From Dehalococcoidia bacterium (GTDB lineage: Bacteria; Chloroflexota; Dehalococcoidia; Lucifugimonadales; Lucifugimonadaceae), in contig JANQEF010000089.1 of the NCBI GenBank assembly GCA_028278465.1, forward strand, positions 1 to 8,433: a stretch of 8,433 bases of DNA, in the 5' to 3' direction. Shown here in pieces: positions 1 to 6,273 of this stretch. The first letter of the stretch is position 1. Each line of letters begins with the position of its first letter. The notes under the pieces were generated by a model. It had not been told where the DNA came from and did no database searches. It worked only from the letters and a program-made list of their open reading frames with translations. The position numbers and the translations under genes were made by a program.

Positions 1-1
1 C

Positions 2-712
2 ATCATGCTGCTGCTGGTCTGCTCGCGGAAGTTCGTGCTGCACGACAAGCTGACGAAGAGCGGCACCTGGACCCGTGAGCACCTGCCGCCGATGGGCCAC
101 ATCTCGGGCCAGACGCTCGGCATCATCGGTCTCGGCAACATCGGCCGCGCGGTGGCCAGGAAGGCGCGGGCGTTTGGGCTCGAAGTGATCGCCTACGACC
201 CGTTCGTTTCCTCGTGGGACGCCAAGGAGTACGGCGTGGAGTCGGTCTCTACTCCCCTGGAGCTGGCTCAGCGCTCCGATTACGTATCGCCTCACACCTT
301 CCTGACGGACGAGACGCGACACATGGTCGGCAAAGAGTTCATTGCCGCGATGAAGCCGACCGCGTACGTCATCAACTGCTCGCGAGGCCCGGTCGTTGAC
401 GAGGCCGAGTTGATCAAGGCGCTGCAGGAAGGCCGGATCGCCGGGGCCGGGCTGGATGTGTTCGAACAGGAGCCGGTGAACCCGGAGAACCCGTTGCTGA
501 AGATGGACAACGTCGCGGTAACGAACCACTACGCGTCTTACAGCGAGGTGGCGTGGGAGCGAGGCAACACGCAGCTTGGCGAAGAGGCTGTGCGTATCGC
601 ACTTGACCAGTGGCCGATGTCGCTGATCAACCCGGATGTGCGTTCGACGGTGCCGCCGAGGTCGCAGCCGAAGGAGTGGATGGTGATCCTGGCCGAGGCC
701 GGCAAGGGATAG
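2..712 (+). CDS. D-2-hydroxyacid dehydrogenase, NAD-binding and C-terminal part (5' end cut by window)
   Basis: This enzyme should reduce 2-keto acids to (R)-2-hydroxy acids, or the reverse, with NAD(P)H in the cytoplasm. The gene enters from the left. The ATG at base 5 lies in the middle of the Rossmann domain: alignment to the paralog at 3239-4270 shows that about 110 residues are missing, so it is not the start. Counting from that ATG, the dinucleotide motif is GLGNIG (residues 42-47) and the adenosine-ribose acidic residue is D65 in YDP. The catalytic triad is present: R127 in CSRG, E156 in DVFEQEP, and H175 in NHYAS. The usual SLHVPLT stretch reads SPHTFLT (about 95-101), and the usual PHIAG around the catalytic His reads NHYAS; both are unusual. 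The C-terminus, with WP followed by NPDV, matches the paralog. The family is certain; the substrate is unknown. Confidence 0.93.
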   Translation: MMLLLVCSRKFVLHDKLTKSGTWTREHLPPMGHISGQTLGIIGLGNIGRAVARKARAFGLEVIAYDPFVSSWDAKEYGVESVSTPLELAQRSDYVSPHTFLTDETRHMVGKEFIAAMKPTAYVINCSRGPVVDEAELIKALQEGRIAGAGLDVFEQEPVNPENPLLKMDNVAVTNHYASYSEVAWERGNTQLGEEAVRIALDQWPMSLINPDVRSTVPPRSQPKEWMVILAEAGKG

Positions 713-818
713 CGGAGGCGAAGTGGCCAGAGAACGACCTGAAGGGCCGCGGCAGGACACAATCGCTTGCCACGGGAAGGACTGGATACGGTCGCCCAAT
801 CCGGGCGCTTAGGCCCTC

Positions 819-2003
819 ATGGCTCTCCCGTCACTGAGTTCGCATCCGCTTTCTCGAAGAGACTTCATCAAGCTCTGTGCCGCGCTTCTCGTCACCGTGC
901 CATTGGCCCGCTGTCGCGGAGGCGACCCGCTCGATGGTGAATTCGAAGGGCGAGTGCTGATCATTGGCGCCGGCGCCGCTGGCTTAACTGCCGGACATCT
1001 CCTAGCCCAGCGAAACGTCGACTTCCAGATTCTGGAAGCGGCGTCGATACATGGCGGGCGGATCAAGCGCGCGAACGACTTCATCGACTTCCCGATCCCC
1101 CTCGGTGGCGAATGGCTGCATGTAAGTGCCGATGAACTCGACACTATCGTGAACGATCCGGGCGTCGAGGTCACCACTCAGACGCAGGCATACGATCCTG
1201 GAGACAGTGCTGGCTTCTTCGATGGCGAACTGTTCGTTGGTGCTCTTGGTGAGTACAGCGACCTGAAGTTCGTTGGCGCGACATGGCTCGACTTCTTCGA
1301 CGAGTACATCGTGCCGAGCAGCGCATCGCGCACCAGGTTCAACACGGAGATCATCTCAGTCGACTACTCCGGCGACACGGTCGTCCTGACCGACTCCAGC
1401 GGTGGTGTTCATGAGGCCGACCGGGTGATCATCACTGTCCCGCTAAGAGTCCTGCAAGACGAGGCCATCCGGTTCATACCACCGCTCCCCGGCCGAAAAA
1501 GCGCCGCTCTCGCAGAGGCTCACGCGTGGGGAGGAATGAAGGTCTTCATCGAGTTCAGCGAACAGTTCTATCCGACCTTTCTGGCGTTTCCAGACTCGGA
1601 GACTGAGCGAGGACAGCGTGTCTACTACGACGCGGCCTACGGACAGGACAGCAGTGCCAATGTACTGGGACTGTTCTCCGTTGGCACCGCGGCCGAGCCT
1701 TACCAGGCCCGCACCGGTGACCAGCTACGCGACTACATACTCGCGGAGCTTGACGAGGTGTTTGATGGAGCCGCCTCCCGCAGCTACGTTCGACATATCG
1801 CGCAGGACTGGAGCAAGGAGCCTTTCATCGGCCAGGCGTATCTCTTTGACGGCTCAGACCCGTCGATATCACGCGAACTGTGGGAACCGATTGCTAGTCG
1901 GGTCTTCTTTGCGGGCGAGGCGTACACCCGTCACGACGATTGGGGCGGAGTCCATGACGCTGCGCGGTCGGCCCGCGACACAGTCGCCCGGATACTGAAC
2001 TAG
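819..2003 (+). CDS. Tat-exported FAD-dependent amine-oxidase-like protein
   Basis: The protein (394 aa) is a flavoprotein of the amine oxidase family (MAO, polyamine oxidase, LSD1 fold), which oxidises C-N bonds with FAD and O2. A twin-arginine signal is clear: SRRDFIK at residues 12-18, then a hydrophobic stretch (about 19-30), so a folded, FAD-loaded protein is probably exported. The FAD Rossmann motif is GAGAAG (50-55), with the ribose-binding Glu at E73 and GGR at 79-81. GGEWLH (96-101), the VPLRVL stretch (207-212) and FAGEAY (364-369) are family hallmarks. K241 aligns with the lysine near flavin N5. Only about 75 residues separate GGEWLH from the FNTEIISV strand, which is short for the family and suggests a reduced substrate domain. 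An in-frame TAG at 810-812 fixes 819 as the first ATG; the ribosome binding site is weak. The kinase gene follows after 28 bases. Third codon positions look less GC-rich than in the dehydrogenases. Substrate unknown. Confidence 0.88.
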   Translation: MALPSLSSHPLSRRDFIKLCAALLVTVPLARCRGGDPLDGEFEGRVLIIGAGAAGLTAGHLLAQRNVDFQILEAASIHGGRIKRANDFIDFPIPLGGEWLHVSADELDTIVNDPGVEVTTQTQAYDPGDSAGFFDGELFVGALGEYSDLKFVGATWLDFFDEYIVPSSASRTRFNTEIISVDYSGDTVVLTDSSGGVHEADRVIITVPLRVLQDEAIRFIPPLPGRKSAALAEAHAWGGMKVFIEFSEQFYPTFLAFPDSETERGQRVYYDAAYGQDSSANVLGLFSVGTAAEPYQARTGDQLRDYILAELDEVFDGAASRSYVRHIAQDWSKEPFIGQAYLFDGSDPSISRELWEPIASRVFFAGEAYTRHDDWGGVHDAARSARDTVARILN

Positions 2004-2031
2004 CACGCGGCCGAGTCCGGCCAGCGACAGG

Positions 2032-3087
2032 ATGGCGCGGCGCGGGCGTGTTGTCTGCTTAAATCTCGCTGTGCTGAACTCCTTCCCAGATCCGTATGAA
2101 GTCGGGCACGTCGACATCCGCGGTCTTCCCGACGCAGATGTCGTCCCCGACGAGGTGCTGGCGGCGTATGGCCTGAGTGACGCAACAGTCACGAGACTCA
2201 CGACCGGCTCCTACAACATCCACTTCAAGGTCGAATCAGATCGCGGCGTCTTCGACCTGCGTCACAGTAACCGGCCCATCGATCGGAGCAACCTGCGGTA
2301 CGAGACCGAGTTCCTTTCGCACCTCGTTGACCGGGGATTTCAGCTGGCGCCGGAGCCTGTTGCGACCGCTGGCGGAGAGTTCAACCACTGGCACGGCAAG
2401 GGTGGCTGGACGCTCTTCAAGTGGGTTGACGTTTCTGCCGGCGATGCTGATGTGACCGCCAACGCGAGGCGGATCGAGTCAGCGGCGCGGACGCTTGCGG
2501 CCATTCACACCGCAACCGCCGACTTCAGCCCAGAGTCGAGGCGCGGCGACTGGCCGATCTTCTCAACCCCCGAGGAATGGAAAGCGAAGTGGGCTTCCCG
2601 GTCGACCGACCTCGCGGGGCACCTCGGCGAAGATGGCAAAGACCTTGCGGAGCTTTCCGTGCGGGCGACCGAGGAGGTTGCAGCCGTCGAGTTCAGCCGT
2701 CTACCGCGGTTCGGGTGCCACGGCGACTACCGCATGAGGAACGTCCACTTCCGCGGCGACGAAGTGCAAGTGGTCTTCGACTTCGATACCGCAATGGTCT
2801 CGACGCGGCTCCTCGACCTCGGCGGCGCGGTCACACGATTCTCGCCACTCGCCGGCACCTCCAGCAGACCGCAGGCCGATGTCGACTCCGGTAGCCGGTT
2901 CCTGCGCGCCTACAACGAAACGCTCCCGCTCGAGCCGTACGAATGGGAAGTTCTGCCAGCCTTCATCCGCTGGCGTCTGCTGCGCGACGTGAACATCTAC
3001 TTCGATAGATGGTGGCTGATAGTCGGCGATGCCTGCCGCGAGCTATTCGCAGGGGCCGCCGACGCCATGGTTGCCAGCGCTCGCTAG
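2032..3087 (+). CDS. APH/ThrB-like phosphotransferase (aminoglycoside phosphotransferase-fold kinase)
   Basis: The protein (351 aa) is a small-molecule kinase of the APH/choline kinase/homoserine kinase type II fold, transferring phosphate from ATP to a hydroxyl group in the cytoplasm. The N-lobe loop TTGSYN is at 57-62. The strand VFDLRHS (73-79) carries Arg where many relatives have the ATP-binding Lys, and the Glu-rich helix follows (E91, E93). The catalytic Brenner motif is intact: HGD at 230-232, N237, then DFD at 250-252. An IRWR stretch follows at 312-315. It lies 28 bases behind the flavoprotein gene and is probably cotranscribed with it. The first 35 or so residues look unlike a kinase lobe, so a later start such as the GTG at 2071 is possible; neither site has a good Shine-Dalgarno. 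Antibiotic resistance is unlikely from context. A metabolic substrate (sugar, amino alcohol or homoserine-like) is more plausible but undetermined. Confidence 0.85.
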   Translation: MARRGRVVCLNLAVLNSFPDPYEVGHVDIRGLPDADVVPDEVLAAYGLSDATVTRLTTGSYNIHFKVESDRGVFDLRHSNRPIDRSNLRYETEFLSHLVDRGFQLAPEPVATAGGEFNHWHGKGGWTLFKWVDVSAGDADVTANARRIESAARTLAAIHTATADFSPESRRGDWPIFSTPEEWKAKWASRSTDLAGHLGEDGKDLAELSVRATEEVAAVEFSRLPRFGCHGDYRMRNVHFRGDEVQVVFDFDTAMVSTRLLDLGGAVTRFSPLAGTSSRPQADVDSGSRFLRAYNETLPLEPYEWEVLPAFIRWRLLRDVNIYFDRWWLIVGDACRELFAGAADAMVASAR

Positions 3088-3108
3088 CCGACGCGCTCTC
3101 AGCAGGTG

Positions 3109-3137
3109 GTGACAGTGCCGCGGGTCGGAGTTAAGTT
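3109..3137 (+). promoter_or_regulatory. Weak candidate promoter upstream of the second dehydrogenase
   Basis: GTGACA at 3109-3114 matches the -35 consensus at five of six positions. A 17-base spacer later TAAGTT (3132-3137) matches the -10 consensus at only three. It lies in the 151-base gap before the dehydrogenase gene, inside the one AT-rich patch there. The call is based on consensus only. Confidence 0.22.
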
Positions 3138-3157
3138 ATCGCCCGTACAGTGCCGCG
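3112..3157 (+). repeat. 11-base direct repeat in the dehydrogenase upstream region
   Basis: The sequence ACAGTGCCGCG occurs exactly at 3112-3122 and again at 3147-3157, 35 bases apart, so on similar helix faces if a turn is 10.5-11.5 bases. It brackets the AT-rich patch at 3131-3139. It could be a paired operator or chance; in a GC-rich gap of 151 bases an exact 11-mer is uncommon. Confidence 0.5.
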
Positions 3158-3222
3158 CATGCGAGCGGCCCGCATCACCCACGCAAATCGCACCAGAGCT
3201 AATCGAGTCGAAATCGTCTCGA

Positions 3223-3228
3223 GAGGAG
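3223..3228 (+). promoter_or_regulatory. Strong ribosome binding site of the second dehydrogenase
   Basis: GAGGAG ends 10 bases before the ATG at 3239. It is the best Shine-Dalgarno on the plus strand of the window and fixes the start of this gene. Confidence 0.75.
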
Positions 3229-3238
3229 AACCGGCCAC

Positions 3239-4270
3239 ATGGCACCACAGAGAGTTGTTGTACTTGGCGGAGATGTCAGCGACCCGCTTGAGCACGAGCG
3301 AGCCGAGATGGCAGACCTGGATGTCGAGTTCGTGCAGGTGGCGCCCGAGAGCGAGGGCGAGGCGATGGAGGCGGTGAAGAATGCCGACGCCATCATGATG
3401 CGGGGCGGCTGGGGCACCGAGCAGGTGATCAAGGCGACCGACCACTGCCAGGTGCTCGCCGTCTACTCACACGGCTTCAACCACATCGACGTTGACGCCT
3501 GCACGGACAAGGGGATCATCCTCACCAATGGCGGTGGGATGTGCGCCGAGGAGGTCTCGAACCAGGCGGTGACGATGGTCCTGGCGCTGAACCGGCAGGT
3601 CGTCCAGACGACGATCGACCTGCGGAACGGCATCTGGGACGGCTCGCGCGCCCGGCCGATCGGCGCAATAGACGAGCAGACCCTCGGCGTCGTCGGGTTC
3701 GGGAATATCGGGCGGCAGGTGGCGCGAAAGCTCGGCCTGGGCTGGCGGATGGAGACGCTGGTCTACGACCCGTACATCCCGCCGTGGATGATCAGCGAGT
3801 ACGGCGTGGAGCAGGTGTTCGAGCTGAACGAGCTGTTCGAACGCTCCGATTACATCTCGGTGCAGGTGCCGCTTAACAAAGAGACGTTCCACATGATCGG
3901 CAAGGAGCAGTTCGACGTGATGAAGCCGTCGGCGTTCTTCGTGAACGTCTGCCGCGGCTCAGTTGTGAACGAGCCTGAGCTGATCGACGCGTTGCAGCAG
4001 GGAAAGATGCGCGGCGCCGGTCTCGACGTCTTCGAGCAGGAGCCGGCCGACCCGAACAACCCGCTGTTCCAGATGCACAACGTGATCACGGCGCCGCACC
4101 TGGCGGGCAGTTCAACGCGTTCGGCATGGCTCAGCCGCCAGCGCGCTTCGCAGCAGGTCGCTGCGGTGTTGCGAGGCGATTGGCCATCGTCAGCGCAGAA
4201 CCCGGAAGTTGCTTCGAAGCTGCCGGCAAAGGGACGGATGCGAGGCTCGGCCGGCAAGGTGCAGGGCTGA
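3239..4270 (+). CDS. D-2-hydroxyacid dehydrogenase, complete
   Basis: The protein (343 aa, normal family length) is an NAD(P)-dependent (R)-2-hydroxyacid dehydrogenase of the phosphoglycerate dehydrogenase/glyoxylate reductase superfamily. The N-terminal substrate lobe (about 1-108) carries YSHGFNHID (76-84), the family's usual substrate-loop region. The Rossmann domain has GFGNIG (153-158) and D177 in YDP, an acidic end to the second strand that favours NAD over NADP. The catalytic residues are R239 (CRG), E268 (DVFEQEP) and H287 (APHLAG). The usual SLHVPLT reads SVQVPLN, so the His is Gln. It is a clear paralog of the dehydrogenase at 2-712, sharing ARK, EYGVE, MKP, GAGLDVFEQEP and the WP...NP-V tail. 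It has its own strong ribosome binding site after a 151-base gap, so it is probably expressed separately from the kinase. Its stop lies 15 bases from the stop of the converging DUF1801 gene. Substrate not deducible. Confidence 0.95.
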   Translation: MAPQRVVVLGGDVSDPLEHERAEMADLDVEFVQVAPESEGEAMEAVKNADAIMMRGGWGTEQVIKATDHCQVLAVYSHGFNHIDVDACTDKGIILTNGGGMCAEEVSNQAVTMVLALNRQVVQTTIDLRNGIWDGSRARPIGAIDEQTLGVVGFGNIGRQVARKLGLGWRMETLVYDPYIPPWMISEYGVEQVFELNELFERSDYISVQVPLNKETFHMIGKEQFDVMKPSAFFVNVCRGSVVNEPELIDALQQGKMRGAGLDVFEQEPADPNNPLFQMHNVITAPHLAGSSTRSAWLSRQRASQQVAAVLRGDWPSSAQNPEVASKLPAKGRMRGSAGKVQG

Positions 4271-4285
4271 AAACCTGGAGCACGG

Positions 4286-4708
4286 TCAGGAAGGAAAACT
4301 CTCCTGCATCACGTCAAGTGACCCCTTGATCAGCTCTCGCAGCACATCTACGTCAACATCGGAAAGCCGGTTGATGTAGAGGCACGATTTTCCGGTCTTG
4401 TGCTTGCCAAGTCTCGACATCAGCTCGTCGGAACGGTCGAATTCGGCGATGTTGTAGACAACCAGGTTGCGCTTGCGCGGGGAGAACCCCGTTCGACACA
4501 TCTCGCCGCTGTGCCCCGATGGGTACGTGTAGCTGTACTTGCCGAACCCGACGATGCTGCCACCCCACATGGCGGCCTCTTCACCTGTGACCTCCTGCAT
4601 GATCTCAAGCAGTTCGAAGCTGTCCTGTCGTTTCTGCTCCGGCTCCACCGCTTGCAGGAACTTGAGGACGTCTGCGTCGTTCTTCTTCGTCTTCAGCTCG
4701 TACGCCAT
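4286..4708 (-). CDS. DUF1801 (YdhG-like) domain protein
   Basis: The protein (140 aa) is a single-domain member of DUF1801, a small alpha/beta fold related to the YdhG/YdeI group. Its biochemical role is not established. Family marks are the MWGGSIVGFGKYSYTYPSG block (47-65), TGFSPRK-NLVVY (73-85) and the LGKHKTGKSCLYI segment (100-112), followed by a DVDVDVLRELI helix start. There is no signal peptide or membrane segment, so it is cytosolic. The ATG lies 7 bases after the stop of the metallohydrolase gene, and its Shine-Dalgarno overlaps that stop, which indicates translational coupling. It is the last gene of the minus-strand run; no clear intrinsic terminator is visible before the converging dehydrogenase gene. 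Confidence 0.92.
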   Translation of the reverse strand: MAYELKTKKNDADVLKFLQAVEPEQKRQDSFELLEIMQEVTGEEAAMWGGSIVGFGKYSYTYPSGHSGEMCRTGFSPRKRNLVVYNIAEFDRSDELMSRLGKHKTGKSCLYINRLSDVDVDVLRELIKGSLDVMQESFPS

Positions 4709-4711
4709 CGG

Positions 4712-4718
4712 CTCCTCA
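4712..4718 (-). promoter_or_regulatory. Ribosome binding site overlapping the upstream stop codon
   Basis: On the minus strand the bases read TGAGGAG, in which TGA is the stop of the metallohydrolase gene and GAGGAG is the Shine-Dalgarno for the DUF1801 ATG at 4708. Only three bases separate them, a short spacing. The arrangement implies termination-reinitiation coupling. Confidence 0.65.
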
Positions 4719-6182
4719 CTTCAGTAGCTTTCGGTAGAAATCCTGGCCTGCACGATGCAGCTCCAGCACCTCCCTCCGCTGCGAGTCCGTGTAGAACTTG
4801 CCCTTCTTGCTCACCCACTCCACCGCCTCGTCGATGCGGTCGAAGAAGAATTTTCCGGAACCTGGCTGCGACGCGGGCGGCTTTCCGGTTCCCTTGATGT
4901 AAACGGGAGAAGAGTGCGCCCATATCGGCTGGTTGAAGGAGTCTCGGGCGGAGCCTGCGACGCGGGCTGCGATCCAGCCGTCAGTCTCGATCGGGATATC
5001 CGCTTCGAAAACTCCCGATGCCGAGTTCGCCTGGTGTGCGGCAGCCACCACGCCGTTCACGACGATCTCAACGCGGTCAACTGCGTAGTGCGACTGCCAT
5101 TCGACCTTCACACTGGCGCTCCCGCTCGAACTGGCTCCGACGGTGTCACCGGGAACCGAATCGCCGACCGTGAAGTAGATCGCCGGGCCGTTCGTGATGA
5201 AGCTGTTCCCTTGCTTGATCGACTCCGACCAGCTTTCGTAGTCGAACGTCTGCTCACCCTGCGCGTAGACGCGATTCGCCGACGACACGAACCAGTCGGA
5301 GCCGGTAGAGGCCGGCAGCTCGATGCCACAGTTCAGCATGTGGTACCAGAGGTCGTACTCGACGTCATTCCAGAACGGGTCGAACAGGTTGATGGCGTGG
5401 ATCTTGCCGAGCGCCGCAGCGACAGGCGCCTCCATGCCCTGCCCGTTGTGGCACCAGATCACCAACCCACCCTGTGAGGCGGCGTCATCGCAGACGTACG
5501 ATAGCGGCGGGTAGTCGGGTGTGAAGGGATCGACCAGCAGCCCGCGCGAGATTGGCTCCACGATGTTGCGGATGTTTAGCAGCATCACGTGGCCGTAGCC
5601 GATGACGAACGGCCGGTCCGGGTCGTGATTGTGGCGCGACTCCTCGCCGGACTGCACATAGTGATGGGTGTCTGTGAACTCGGTCAGTACGCCCGGCGGA
5701 TACTTGTTGGTGGCGTAGTCGAGGTCCCATCGCTTCAGCACGGAAACCGCCGTCATGCGCAGGTTCTCTACGCGCGAGTCGTATGCCAACCGCCGGTCCG
5801 GCTCGGTCTCCTTGTCGTCGTAGTGGATGTGCGTGTTGCCGGGATGGAAGCCGCGCTCCGGCAGATCACCCCAGCGCTCCAGCTGAATATCGAGCGCGAT
5901 GTCACCCGACTGCGCCGTGCCGGCAGCCCCGCCTGATCCGACCTCCACGGTCTGGCGCCACGGAGTGAACTCCGTCCCACGTTCGACCAGTACCTGTGAG
6001 TAGCCGCGTGGCGCGTCGATGGAGAACTGGCCGTCCGAGTAGAAGAAGGGCTCACCGGGGCCGTGCTTCCACATGGCGTCGGCCGGAGCGATCGGCTCAC
6101 CGGTAGGGCCAAGCGCCTGTACACGCGCCTGGACTGTGTCGCCGGTCTGCGCGTCCCTGATCTCGCCGGTGATCTTCGGCAT
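4716..6182 (-). CDS. CehA/McbA-family metallohydrolase (PHP-like)
   Basis: The protein (488 aa from the chosen start) resembles CehA/McbA metallohydrolases, whose named members hydrolyse the carbamate carbaryl; most relatives have unknown substrates. Residues 1-100 look like a beta-sandwich of the carboxypeptidase-regulatory type (GEIRDAQTGDTVQARV). The PHP-like catalytic core follows, with candidate metal ligands H118 and H120 (NTHIH), E180 in the GEESRHN stretch, H198 (GYGH), H245 (WCHNG) and D296 (TGSD). A second beta-sandwich spans about 340-430, and a helical tail about 445-488 is rich in charged residues. There is no signal peptide from this start. The ATG at 6182 is preferred because AGGGAG lies 9 bases upstream; the frame stays open to 6332, but that would overlap uppP and adds non-conserved low-complexity residues. 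It is coupled to the DUF1801 gene. Substrate unknown; carbamate or ester hydrolysis is only a possibility. Confidence 0.85.
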   Translation of the reverse strand: MPKITGEIRDAQTGDTVQARVQALGPTGEPIAPADAMWKHGPGEPFFYSDGQFSIDAPRGYSQVLVERGTEFTPWRQTVEVGSGGAAGTAQSGDIALDIQLERWGDLPERGFHPGNTHIHYDDKETEPDRRLAYDSRVENLRMTAVSVLKRWDLDYATNKYPPGVLTEFTDTHHYVQSGEESRHNHDPDRPFVIGYGHVMLLNIRNIVEPISRGLLVDPFTPDYPPLSYVCDDAASQGGLVIWCHNGQGMEAPVAAALGKIHAINLFDPFWNDVEYDLWYHMLNCGIELPASTGSDWFVSSANRVYAQGEQTFDYESWSESIKQGNSFITNGPAIYFTVGDSVPGDTVGASSSGSASVKVEWQSHYAVDRVEIVVNGVVAAAHQANSASGVFEADIPIETDGWIAARVAGSARDSFNQPIWAHSSPVYIKGTGKPPASQPGSGKFFFDRIDEAVEWVSKKGKFYTDSQRREVLELHRAGQDFYRKLLK

Positions 6183-6191
6183 AGCCTGAAA

Positions 6192-6197
6192 CTCCCT
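6192..6197 (-). promoter_or_regulatory. Ribosome binding site deciding the metallohydrolase start
   Basis: The minus strand reads AGGGAG here, nine bases before the ATG at 6182. The longer in-frame starts at 6212 and 6332 have nothing comparable, so this site sets the N-terminus. Confidence 0.65.
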
Positions 6198-6251
6198 GCA
6201 TGCTGCCTGCATACTGATAGAGGCCACAGGGTACTCCAACCGGACGAGCCC

Positions 6252-6267
6252 GCTGCGGGTCCGCAGC
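6252..6267 (-). terminator. GC-rich hairpin just after uppP, possible terminator without U-tract
   Basis: GCTGCG and CGCAGC form a perfect six-base stem around a four-base loop (GGTC on plus, GACC on minus). On the minus strand it begins six bases after the uppP stop at 6274. No run of U follows, so it would be an atypical intrinsic terminator or an mRNA 3'-end stabiliser. It sits in the 91-base gap before the metallohydrolase gene. Confidence 0.4.
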
Positions 6268-6273
6268 AGAGTT

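Noticed and set aside
5..7. ATG as a start codon for the first dehydrogenase
   Set aside because: It falls inside the Rossmann domain; alignment with the complete paralog shows about 110 residues upstream, beyond the window edge.
793..807. Hairpin CGCCC-AATCC-GGGCG before the flavoprotein gene
   Set aside because: It has only a five-base stem, no U-tract, and sits just before a start codon; not enough for a terminator or attenuator call.
889..921. Possible lipobox (PLARC) in the amine-oxidase-like protein
   Set aside because: The residue before Cys is Arg, whereas lipoboxes need a small residue there; a plain Tat signal is more likely.
2032..3087. Aminoglycoside resistance gene
   Set aside because: The APH fold is shared by many metabolic kinases, and the context is metabolic with no mobile element.
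4271..4306. Bidirectional terminator between the converging genes
   Set aside because: Only a five-base CAGGA/TCCTG pairing with a ten-base loop is visible, lying within the DUF1801 coding end; not convincing.
4755..5477. Open frame of 240 codons on the plus strand
   Set aside because: It is antisense to the metallohydrolase gene, with Arg/Val-rich shadow composition and no motif.
6211..6239. Promoter for the metallohydrolase gene (TTGGAG, 17 bases, CAGTAT on the minus strand)
   Set aside because: Each box matches the consensus at only three of six positions, no better than chance.
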